Source: an uncultured Azospirillum sp. (GTDB lineage: Bacteria > Pseudomonadota > Alphaproteobacteria > RF32 > CAG-239). Taken from it: DNA of 64,000 nucleotides. The notes under the pieces were generated by a model. That model had not been told where the DNA came from. It did not search any database and was given only the letters and a program-made list of their open reading frames with translations. Where the stretch lies: positions 1-64,000 of the forward strand of contig UQCS01000005.1 of the NCBI GenBank assembly GCA_900539605.1, in the 5' to 3' direction. The position numbers and the translations under genes were made by a program. Every line of letters begins with the position of its first letter. The first letter of the stretch is position 1. Shown in pieces: positions 1-7,382 of this stretch.

Positions 1-2552
1 ACATCAGGAACGTCAGGTTTTTCTGGGGTCGGAGGAGTCGGAACATCCGGTTCTTCCGGTTTCTCGGGTTGAGGATCCTTATCTTTATCCGGGTCTTTTA
101 GTTCAAAATACCATTTGTTACTGTTCTCGGCAATCTGGTCATATTTAACCTCTGTCAGATACGGACTCTTGTAAACACGCGAAACCACAAATGAACCGGC
201 ATTACCGGTGGTATCGTTCTCCGATTGTGCAAACAGAATCTGCCCGCGGTTACGGATGTCCGCATCCGATGAAGCATGAACAATCATCTTGGTGATGCCT
301 TCAACATTACCGGCAATATGCAGTTCATCCGCTTTCATATTCTCCACATCAACATCAATATGTAAAAAGCTGTCAGTCGCCGAATAGCCTTTCAGCTTCA
401 CGGTCTCAAGGTAACCGTTGGCAATGTCAAATACTGCGTTGTTGAGCGACAAAGAGGTTACCGCATCGGCATCGCGGTTAGCGGTGCCGTCCTCGTTCAA
501 TGAGGCAACAAACGCGCCTTTGCCGTCCCAGTTCTTGGCTGTTCGGTCTTCGTGCTGGTAAGAGCGAAATTTGAGTGTCGTGTTGCTTACCGATACTTTT
601 TGGGAATTGATAATATCGTTGTTCATCGCCACATACTGTGTTGTGGTACCGGTAGCAGCGTCAATGGTATCATCACCTTTGAAGATATAGCTGCCACCTT
701 CCATGTTATCATTAATCACCCAGGCACCGCCATCGGAGGTGTCAAAGCTAATGGTTGAATAATAACCTTTGACATACAATGTGTTATAGTTTTTTCCGCG
801 TGTTGGGTCTTTTATATAGTTTCCCGACATGAAATGTACGTCTGCACCGGAAACAAAATTCATATTTGCAGCAGCATAGACGGCACCGCCATAAGCCTTA
901 TTAGTTTCAGAAGCCGTTTCGGCATAGTTATTTAAAAAATCACCGGTAATCTGACCGATCTTTCCGTTATAAATAGCTCCTCCGTAAGCATTACCGGTTT
1001 CGCTGATTGCTTTGTTTCCGGCCATTGTGCCGCTGAGTTTTTTGATTGAAGCCGTATCTCTGTAAGAGTCATTGTAGATGCCGCCGCCGGCAGCTTCATT
1101 ATACCCTCTGACTTCATTATTCAAAATATTTCCGGTAACGCTTTGTATCGTGTTGCTCCAAACATTGTACAAAAAACCGCCATAGGCATTTCCCTGTTTG
1201 CTGATCGCCTGGTTATCATTAACGGTAACAGCATCAATTTGCTCTATAACCGATTGAATAGCGCCGCCCTGAGCATTGCCCTTTTCTGTTACTGCTCTGT
1301 TATCAGAGATATATTCTGCCGTAATTTTTTTTACCGGACCGGCAGTTACACCGCCGTTTGCACCGGTATATCCCAACGCTTCGTTACCGATCAAACTGCC
1401 GGTAATGTTCCCAAATATTCCGTGATTAGAGAGAAAACCGCCAACTGCAGAATACTGGCTGCTGATTGCTTTGTTATAGCTTATAATATCACTGGTGATA
1501 TCGCCCATTCCGGTTTCATTGCTGCCGCCGTCAATTACAATCGCACCACCCCAGGCTCCCCATTTGTCACCAATAGCCATATTGCCGGATATAATTTTTG
1601 AGGTAATATTGCCTAATGTTGCGCGGTAAAGACTGATGGCGCCACCACTGGCAGAACTTTGTCCCTGCGCAATATTGCCGATGATATCACCGTTTATGTT
1701 GCCTACGGATGAGACACTGTTTGTGCTGTAATTGCCTAAAAATCCTCCTCTGGCAACCCCGTTGCCGGAACTCATTGATTTATTATAAGCGATGGTGCCT
1801 GTAATATCTTTGATAACGCCACCCGAAGGATTATAAATTGCGCCACCGTTAGACGATTGCGATCCTTGCGCTACATTGCCGATAATATCACCGGTAATAT
1901 TGCCGATATTTTTGCGGTTATATATAAAAGCACCGCCGCCTTCCGAACCAGTTTTGTCGGTTTGACTGATTGCCTGATTGCCTATAAAAGTGCCGCGGAT
2001 ATCCCCGATTGTTCCGCTGTTGTAAATTGCGCCGCCATATGACTGACTTGCAACGGCCTGATTGCCGACAATAGTTCCGGTAATGTTGCCTATTGTTCCG
2101 CTATTATAAATCGCACTGCCGGTATTTGTTTGGGTTGTACTGTTAACAAAATCGGCATTAACGTCACCGGTCAAAGATTTTTGCTGACTGGAATAAACAG
2201 TTTTTCCTTCCGGTTGAGTGTAAGCATATTTGAAGTATTTATATTGGCCGTTCGGGAGTGGAACTTCAACCACAGCAGGAGTCTCTTTTTGATCGGCTTC
2301 AACTTCACTCCAAGTTACATCGCCGAGGGGTAAAAAAGCTTCCGGCTTCAGGTCTATTTTATAATATTTTGTCGTCAGTTTGCCGTCCGCATCGACTTCC
2401 TGCAAAGTGAAATTATGGTCGTTTTCCGAGCTTTCGGAACAGGAAAACGCGCTGTTTTCTTCCAAGGCCGGGGGGAGAGAGACAGCAATTGCGGGCGCAC
2501 TCAAAAAAGTGGTAGCCGTTAATGCAATTGCCAAAGAAGTATATTTAGTCAT
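1..2552 (-). CDS. large repetitive secreted surface protein, 3' end beyond window
   Basis: About 850 codons are open from the ATG at 2552 down to the window edge, so the N-terminus is present and the C-terminus is missing. The first ~23 residues form a signal peptide (MTKYTSLAIALTATTFLS then AxA). The body, roughly residues 100-600, is made of irregular repeats rich in Gly, Asn and Ile, with recurring pieces such as GGAIYN, GNITG and IIGN. This fits the right-handed beta-helix passengers of type V autotransporters and related adhesins. The last residues in the window are a Pro/Glu/Asp/Lys-rich linker (for example DPDKDKDPQPEKPEEPDVP), often found before an anchoring or barrel domain. The start has GAGGA nine bases upstream. 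A beta-barrel C-terminus is an inference that cannot be checked here. Probably exported to the cell surface. Confidence 0.8.
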   Translation of the reverse strand, partial: MTKYTSLAIALTATTFLSAPAIAVSLPPALEENSAFSCSESSENDHNFTLQEVDADGKLTTKYYKIDLKPEAFLPLGDVTWSEVEADQKETPAVVEVPLPNGQYKYFKYAYTQPEGKTVYSSQQKSLTGDVNADFVNSTTQTNTGSAIYNSGTIGNITGTIVGNQAVASQSYGGAIYNSGTIGDIRGTFIGNQAISQTDKTGSEGGGAFIYNRKNIGNITGDIIGNVAQGSQSSNGGAIYNPSGGVIKDITGTIAYNKSMSSGNGVARGGFLGNYSTNSVSSVGNINGDIIGNIAQGQSSASGGAISLYRATLGNITSKIISGNMAIGDKWGAWGGAIVIDGGSNETGMGDITSDIISYNKAISSQYSAVGGFLSNHGIFGNITGSLIGNEALGYTGANGGVTAGPVKKITAEYISDNRAVTEKGNAQGGAIQSVIEQIDAVTVNDNQAISKQGNAYGGFLYNVWSNTIQSVTGNILNNEVRGYNEAAGGGIYNDSYRDTASIKKLSGTMAGNKAISETGNAYGGAIYNGKIGQITGDFLNNYAETASETNKAYGGAVYAAANMNFVSGADVHFMSGNYIKDPTRGKNYNTLYVKGYYSTISFDTSDGGAWVINDNMEGGSYIFKGDDTIDAATGTTTQYVAMNNDIINSQKVSVSNTTLKFRSYQHEDRTAKNWDGKGAFVASLNEDGTANRDADAVTSLSLNNAVFDIANGYLETVKLKGYSATDSFLHIDVDVENMKADELHIAGNVEGITKMIVHASSDADIRNRGQILFAQSENDTTGNAGSFVVSRVYKSPYLTEVKYDQIAENSNKWYFELKDPDKDKDPQPEKPEEPDVPTPPTPEKPDVPD

Positions 2553-2580
2553 CGTACACAATCCTCATTTAAATGCATTT

Positions 2581-2592
2581 AAACGATCGTTT
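2581..2592. promoter_or_regulatory. second AAACGATCGTTT palindrome
   Basis: Perfect 12-bp palindrome identical to the core of the dyad at 2693-2722, 121 bp away centre to centre and 29 bp before the surface-protein start codon. It lacks the outer GTATCA/TGATAC arms. Paired copies on either side of a promoter suggest a regulator that may loop or bind cooperatively. Confidence 0.35.
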
Positions 2593-2668
2593 TTTTGCTA
2601 TGACCAAACGCCGATATCGGATTTTAAATAAATTTGTTATTTTGTAATGATTTATGTTTGCTTTTTTA

Positions 2669-2699
2669 ATTATAATCAACTAGACTTAAGGTGTATCAA
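2669..2699 (-). promoter_or_regulatory. candidate promoter of the surface-protein gene
   Basis: On the minus strand TTGATA (2699-2694) is followed after 19 bases by a perfect TATAAT (2674-2669), about 117 bases before the ATG at 2552. The spacer is longer than the usual 17. The -35 box lies inside the 30-bp dyad at 2693-2722, so a protein bound there could block or aid RNA polymerase. Confidence 0.45.
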
Positions 2700-2722
2700 A
2701 AAAACGATCGTTTTTCTGATAC
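2693..2722. promoter_or_regulatory. 30-bp dyad with AAACGATCGTTT core, putative operator
   Basis: The sequence has outer arms GTATCA / TGATAC and a central palindrome AAAACGATCGTTTT; its centre is between 2707 and 2708. It overlaps the candidate -35 box of the surface-protein promoter. The same 12-bp core occurs again at 2581-2592. No hairpin-type U-tract is present, so a DNA-binding site is more likely than a terminator. The binding protein is unknown. Confidence 0.45.
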
Positions 2723-2756
2723 GTTTTTTATATAAGATTTTCTGCTTTGGGCATGT

Positions 2757-2787
2757 AAAAAAAAGCGCTGCACAGCGCCTTTTTTTA
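2757..2787 (-). terminator. terminator downstream of accC
   Basis: A GCGCTG/CAGCGC stem (2765-2778) is flanked by A runs on the left and T runs on the right, so it can act in both directions. It lies 26 bp beyond the accC stop and most likely ends the accB-accC transcript. Confidence 0.75.
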
Positions 2788-2812
2788 CTCGATTTTCGTT
2801 TTGGCGAAAATA

Positions 2813-4162
2813 TTATTTTTGATTCAGCTTGTTCTTCATGTAATGTTCCAGCCAGTGAATATTGTACATACCGTCAATATATTCCTGCTGAGAAATGATT
2901 TGCTGATGCAGCGGAATTGTCGTTTGAACGCCTTCGATGACAAACTCTTCCAGTGCCCGGCGCATCCGCATGATCGCGGCGTTGCGCGTCGGTGCGTGAA
3001 CAATCAGCTTGGCAATCATACTGTCATAAAACGGTGGAATTGCATATCCCGAATAGATTTCCGAATCAACACGTACGCCGAGACCGCCGGGAGCATGCCA
3101 TTCGGTGATTTTGCCTGGACACGGGGTAAATGTTTCGGGATTTTCCGCATTGATGCGACATTCAATGGCATGGCCGCTGAATTTGATGTCCTTTTGTTCA
3201 TAACCAAGAGCTGCTCCGCTGGCAATTCTGATTTGTTCGCGAACAAGGTCAATGCCGCTGACGGCTTCGGTAACCGGGTGTTCTACTTGCAAACGGGTAT
3301 TCATTTCCATAAAATAGAATTTTCCGTCTTCATAAAGAAATTCGAGTGTCCCGGCATTGAAATAACCGATTTTGGCAATTGCTTTACGAACAATTTCGCC
3401 GATTTCTTCCCGCTGAGCCTGATTGAGAGCCGGGGAAGGCGATTCTTCGATCACTTTTTGGTTATTACGTTGGATTGAACAGTCGCGTTCGCCAAGATGA
3501 ACCACGTTTCCGTATTTGTCAGCCAAAACCTGCATTTCGATATGACGCGGTTTTTGTAAATATTTTTCCATATAAACGACATCGGTCGGGAAAGCGGCTT
3601 TTGCTTCGGCCCGGGCCATCGTATAGGCTTCTTTGAGGTCATCGTCGCTAAATGCAACTTTCATGCCTTTACCGCCGCCGCCGTCTTTGGCTTTGATAAT
3701 AATCGGGTAGCCGATTTCGTGAGCCCATTTTTTAGCGTCTTCAAGTGTATCCAGCGAAGGCGAACCCGGGGTTACCGGAATGCCGGCTTCGACAGCAGCC
3801 TGACGAGCAGTGATTTTATCGCCCATTTTGCGCATTTGCGCGGCACTGGGACCGATAAACGTAATGCCGTGTTCTTCGACCATTTCTGCAAAATCTGCAT
3901 TTTCGGAAAGAAAACCGAAACCGGGGTGAATGGCGTCGGCGCCGGTTACAAGCGCGGCCGAGATGATGGCAGATTTGTTGAGATAAGAGTCGACCGAACG
4001 GGCCGGCCCGATACAAACCGCTTCGTCAGCCAGACGCACGTGCATGGCATTGGCGTCGGCTTCCGAATGGACTGCCACCGTACGAATCCCCATTTCGCGA
4101 CAGGCACGATGGATTCGTAAGGCTATTTCGCCGCGGTTGGCAATTAAAACTTTTTCAAACAT
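2813..4162 (-). CDS. accC: biotin carboxylase subunit of acetyl-CoA carboxylase
   Basis: AccC carboxylates the biotin on AccB using ATP and bicarbonate, the first half-reaction of malonyl-CoA synthesis for fatty acids. The protein of 449 aa equals the family's usual length. It begins FEKVLIANRGEIALRI (biotin carboxylase N-domain), has the ATP-grasp glycine loop KDGGGGKGMKVA near residue 160 and the EMNTRLQVEHPVTE signature near residue 290. ATG at 4162 is chosen because AGGAAA lies eight bases upstream; a TTG five codons earlier is less likely. It follows accB by 21 bp on the same strand, so the two form an operon ending at the hairpin near 2770. Confidence 0.97.
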   Translation of the reverse strand: MFEKVLIANRGEIALRIHRACREMGIRTVAVHSEADANAMHVRLADEAVCIGPARSVDSYLNKSAIISAALVTGADAIHPGFGFLSENADFAEMVEEHGITFIGPSAAQMRKMGDKITARQAAVEAGIPVTPGSPSLDTLEDAKKWAHEIGYPIIIKAKDGGGGKGMKVAFSDDDLKEAYTMARAEAKAAFPTDVVYMEKYLQKPRHIEMQVLADKYGNVVHLGERDCSIQRNNQKVIEESPSPALNQAQREEIGEIVRKAIAKIGYFNAGTLEFLYEDGKFYFMEMNTRLQVEHPVTEAVSGIDLVREQIRIASGAALGYEQKDIKFSGHAIECRINAENPETFTPCPGKITEWHAPGGLGVRVDSEIYSGYAIPPFYDSMIAKLIVHAPTRNAAIMRMRRALEEFVIEGVQTTIPLHQQIISQQEYIDGMYNIHWLEHYMKNKLNQK

Positions 4163-4183
4163 GGTATTTTCCTGCAAAAGTTG

Positions 4184-4666
4184 CTATTCAATCACGATCA
4201 AAGGTTCGCCGTATTCAACCGGATCGCCGCTTTCGACCAGAATTTTGGTTACTTTGCCGGAAACCTGTGCCTTGACCGGATTGAAAGTTTTCATCGCTTC
4301 GATCAGGCAAACCGTATCGCCCTGAGTGACGCTGTCACCGATTTTGACGTAGTTTGGCGTGTTGGGATCGCTGGAAAGATAAACCACGCCGACCATCGGC
4401 GATTTGACGCACCCCGGAAGCTTGGAGATGTCGGTGGCACCGTCGGTAACCGGCGCAGCAACGGGAGCAGCGGGCGCGGCAGCAGGTGCGGGAACGGGAG
4501 CGGCAGCCGGTGCAAACGGCATCGGTGCAGCAGCGGAAACCGGCGCATGCGATCTGATTAAGGAGATTCGGCAAGTTTCAGTTTCATATTCCAACTCCGC
4601 CAAGTCGTTTGCTTTCAAAATGGCGGCCAATCTGCTAACAATTTTGGTATCCAAAGGATCAGACAT
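4184..4666 (-). CDS. accB: biotin carboxyl carrier protein of acetyl-CoA carboxylase
   Basis: Carries biotin between the AccC and AccAD active sites. The 160-aa protein has an N-terminal helical region, a Pro/Ala-rich flexible linker (about residues 40-80) and a C-terminal biotinyl domain with the target lysine in EAMKT, followed by FNPVKA. The usual motif is EAMKM; a variant after the lysine is known in the family. The start ATG is preceded by GAGAGA. First gene of the accB-accC operon. The 167 bp upstream are AT-rich and probably hold its promoter, but I could not fix clear boxes. Confidence 0.96.
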   Translation of the reverse strand: MSDPLDTKIVSRLAAILKANDLAELEYETETCRISLIRSHAPVSAAAPMPFAPAAAPVPAPAAAPAAPVAAPVTDGATDISKLPGCVKSPMVGVVYLSSDPNTPNYVKIGDSVTQGDTVCLIEAMKTFNPVKAQVSGKVTKILVESGDPVEYGEPLIVIE

Positions 4667-4833
4667 TTAATTTCTCTCTGTAAAGATTAATACTAGACAC
4701 TCGTTTGTACTCCAATGTGTTTCATAAAACAACAAAAATATTCAAAAATCGGCTATTTTTTGCTAAAAACACCCCAAAAATGGCGAAAAACAGTCGTTTT
4801 TATTTATTTTAGAATGTGCAAATATAACAAATT

Positions 4834-5169
4834 TTAGCGGCGCTTGCGCATCAGTTTACCAAAACCGGTGCGAATACTGCCTTTGGTGTGAGAATAGACA
4901 ACTTCTTCTTCGCTGTTCATTTCCAGGAGGTCTTTGTACAGTTCCTGATTGTCGGCGGCACGGCCGGTTTGGGCGATGATTTCCAAATCTTTTAAATAAT
5001 CGTCATAAGCCTGTTGAAATTTCGGCTTTTCCATGGCGTCGAATTTTGCCAGCAGAGCAGCAGCGGCGTCGGTTCCCTGTCGGGCATATTCTTCTTCCGA
5101 AGCTGTCTGCTCGGCACGGCAGGTAAAAGAAAAAGCAAGACCGACCGCCAAAAATATCCATTTTTTCAT
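4834..5169 (-). CDS. small secreted protein, unknown
   Basis: Encodes 111 aa from the ATG at 5169, chosen for GGGAGAG upstream. The first ~19 residues (KKWIFLAVGLAFSFTCRA) form a signal peptide, and Cys lies just before the likely cleavage site. The mature part is acidic and helical in the middle and ends in a strongly basic tail (KLMRKRR). No family was recognised. It is divergent from the HExxH protein gene at 5258, with 88 bp between starts, and co-directional with accB but separated by 167 bp. Location is probably periplasmic or outer-membrane associated. Confidence 0.7.
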   Translation of the reverse strand: MKKWIFLAVGLAFSFTCRAEQTASEEEYARQGTDAAAALLAKFDAMEKPKFQQAYDDYLKDLEIIAQTGRAADNQELYKDLLEMNSEEEVVYSHTKGSIRTGFGKLMRKRR

Positions 5170-5257
5170 TTTTTGCTCTCCCAACTGCAAAGATACTAAA
5201 TTTATATTAACGAATTAATGGTAAACATATTATTATCAAAACAAACGGGAATAAGAA

Positions 5258-5977
5258 ATGAAACGTTTTTTTTATCTGCTGGTTTTTATTTTGTTGGGCG
5301 TAAACCGAGCCGCGGCGTGGAGTTACGGCGAGTTTGTTTCCTGTCATTCGCTCAACCCGATGCCGGCTGTAACTTTCAAAACCTCTTACGGGCAGCTGGT
5401 ACATGATTTTAATCTGACGACTTCGGAAATAACGTCTAAAGCGCACCTGAAAGAAAAAGGATTTTTTGCCGACGGTTTGGCGGTAGCGGGACCGCGCATT
5501 TCCTTCCGTTTGTTGCGTTACACCGTTCGCCAGCTTGATGATAACGCTACCTGTATCTTGCCGGCGGAAGTGGAGTTCTTTTTCGGTTACAGCCAGCCGG
5601 AGATTTTTGTTTCCAAAGATTTGGACAAGGACAGCTGCCGTTTTTCGGTCGTGATCCGCCACGAACAGGTACATCAGCGAATCAACAAACTGGTGCTGGA
5701 ATATTTTTTGCCGCTGATCAGCAGTGAACTGCATCAGGCCGTGCGTAACGTCAAAGCGGTAAAAGTCGCTTCTCCCGAACAGGCTCAAGAAGGGGCAATG
5801 CAGTTGATGAAATATTATCATGCGCGGTTGGAACCGATTTTGAGCATGTACCGCCAGGTGTTGGACAATGAGCAGAAAAAACTCGATAACATGACCAATT
5901 ACGGCAATGAATGGGAATTGTGCCGCAAATACGAAAGCGAACGTCGTCAGAAAGATGCGGAAGAAGATGAAAACTGA
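5258..5977 (+). CDS. secreted protein with HExxH motif, putative metallopeptidase
   Basis: 239 aa with a signal peptide (residues 1-20, ending RAAA). The centre holds VVIRHEQVHQRI (about residues 127-138), an HExxH zinc motif in a helix, as in gluzincin-type peptidases. The sequence before it is predicted beta-rich with conserved-looking Cys pairs (CHSLN, CILP, SCRF), and the C-terminal ~60 residues are a highly charged helix. DUF922-like secreted putative Zn proteases have a similar layout, but I cannot confirm membership. The third zinc ligand is not obvious. Divergent from the small secreted protein gene, so both may be envelope-related. Confidence 0.6.
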   Translation: MKRFFYLLVFILLGVNRAAAWSYGEFVSCHSLNPMPAVTFKTSYGQLVHDFNLTTSEITSKAHLKEKGFFADGLAVAGPRISFRLLRYTVRQLDDNATCILPAEVEFFFGYSQPEIFVSKDLDKDSCRFSVVIRHEQVHQRINKLVLEYFLPLISSELHQAVRNVKAVKVASPEQAQEGAMQLMKYYHARLEPILSMYRQVLDNEQKKLDNMTNYGNEWELCRKYESERRQKDAEEDEN

Positions 5978-6037
5978 AAGACACCGCCGTTATGTTTCCG
6001 TTTTTGCTATCTGTCAAAATTTAGACAAATTTTTTGA

Positions 6038-6066
6038 TTGACCCGCCAAACAATCTGTATTATACT
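6038..6066 (+). promoter_or_regulatory. strong sigma-70-like promoter before the membrane protein gene
   Basis: TTGACC (6038-6043), a 17-base spacer and TATACT (6061-6066). It is followed by a leader of about 220 nt before the start codon at 6292. Apart from this promoter, the 314 bp between 5977 and 6292 show no gene, only AT-rich sequence; the long leader has no recognised riboswitch motif. Confidence 0.6.
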
Positions 6067-6291
6067 TTCTTTCAGTATAAAAAAGTATTGTGTCCTATTA
6101 TTCAAGCCGAAATTTCATAAATTTTTCCGCGTGCTTTGATGCACCGGTTTTTATGATTGATTGAAAGCCTGTCTCAATGCGGAAATGCTTTTTGATACCG
6201 GGTATTACATTAAATCACATAAAAAAATTGCTTTATGAAAGGAATCTTTTCAGTTAAAGACGCCGGTAAATGGTGGAAAGGAGAGGTGACC

Positions 6292-7260
6292 ATGCGTTAC
6301 AATCTTCTGTTGTTGGTCAAATTGCTGGGACTGCTGATTGCTCTCCCGTTCATCCTTCTTTTCTATGTCGGAAAAGGACTGTGGACAGGACTGGTATGGT
6401 TGGCCAAGCATGTTCTCAAACCGGTTTTCTTCTGGCTTGCCGTTGGATTGACGGCTCTGTGGATGTGGCTTCGGGCCCGATTTGAACACAAATCGGCGCC
6501 GAAAAACGCTCAGGCCGAAACGCAAACGTCTCAACCGAAGAATGACCGCGCAATGTGGATCGTACTGGCACTGGCGTTTCTGGTGGCTATGTTCGCTTTG
6601 TGGAGAAGCTGTTCCTCGGCACGCGAAACGTTGACGGATGAACCTGCCGTTGTCTATGATCGGGCTTTTGACGAAGTTATCGTTGCCCGTGCTTATCTCG
6701 ACGGTGTGCAGAGAGAAGTTTCCGGCGAATGCCCCCGTGCGTTGGTCGGATTTAAGTTCATCAACAATCAGCCGGTGGAGAAATACGATTTCGACGGCCT
6801 AACCTACGAAGAAGCGGTTAAGGTTGTTGCTCAAGACTGGAAGCCGTTGGTAACCGACAATCTGAACCCGGAAGTGCGACTGAGCAGTCAGCAAATGGCG
6901 GTGGTCACTCTGACGGCAATGCGAATGGGAAAATATGGTTTTGCCCGTTCGACTTTCCTCAAGAAAGTGAACGAGGGAGATTTTGAGAGTGCAGGCGAAT
7001 GGCTGTTGCTGCAAAAATCCGATGGTTCTGTCCGTGTAACCGGAGACGAACCCAAACAGTATTTTTATATTCTGCGTTTGCTGTGGAACGGTGATCTGGC
7101 GATTCGGGATCTGCTTGATTTTCCGATGTTTTCTTACAAGGGAATTGACATCAGTTCGGTGTATACGGTTGAGGGAGAATATATTTTTAACTCTGAAATC
7201 GAAAACAGGCTGATGCGCGGAAATTTCGCAACTCCGCGAGAAGCTCTTGAGCTTTATTAA
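6292..7260 (+). CDS. multi-pass-anchored membrane protein, unknown
   Basis: 322 aa from the ATG at 6292, chosen for the strong AAAGGAGAGGTGACC just upstream; the frame extends further 5' without a ribosome site. The N-terminus has two hydrophobic segments (about residues 4-26 and 33-58), then a basic/polar loop with many Gln and Lys, then a third segment near residues 85-102 (WIVLALAFLVAMFALW). The remaining ~220 residues are soluble, with no motif I know. The soluble part mentions conserved-looking VRLSSQQMAVVTLTAMRMG. It has its own promoter and a following terminator, so it is monocistronic. Function unknown. Confidence 0.7.
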   Translation: MRYNLLLLVKLLGLLIALPFILLFYVGKGLWTGLVWLAKHVLKPVFFWLAVGLTALWMWLRARFEHKSAPKNAQAETQTSQPKNDRAMWIVLALAFLVAMFALWRSCSSARETLTDEPAVVYDRAFDEVIVARAYLDGVQREVSGECPRALVGFKFINNQPVEKYDFDGLTYEEAVKVVAQDWKPLVTDNLNPEVRLSSQQMAVVTLTAMRMGKYGFARSTFLKKVNEGDFESAGEWLLLQKSDGSVRVTGDEPKQYFYILRLLWNGDLAIRDLLDFPMFSYKGIDISSVYTVEGEYIFNSEIENRLMRGNFATPREALELY

Positions 7261-7283
7261 CTGAAAGCTTAAACGAAAAAAAG

Positions 7284-7316
7284 TCCTTCGGCCATCCGGC
7301 TGGAGGATTTTTTTTT
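7284..7316 (+). terminator. terminator after the membrane protein gene
   Basis: Ten-base-pair stem (7284-7293 with 7298-7307, two G-U pairs) followed by nine T residues, 23 bp after the stop codon. Confidence 0.8.
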
Positions 7317-7382
7317 GCAAAATATAAAATAGACAAAATTAAACAATTGTGCTAACATAATTCAAAAACTGCAACAGACGGG

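Noticed and set aside
2801..3478. 225-codon open frame on the plus strand opposite accC
   Set aside because: It is the antisense shadow of accC, with no ribosome site and no plausible protein composition.
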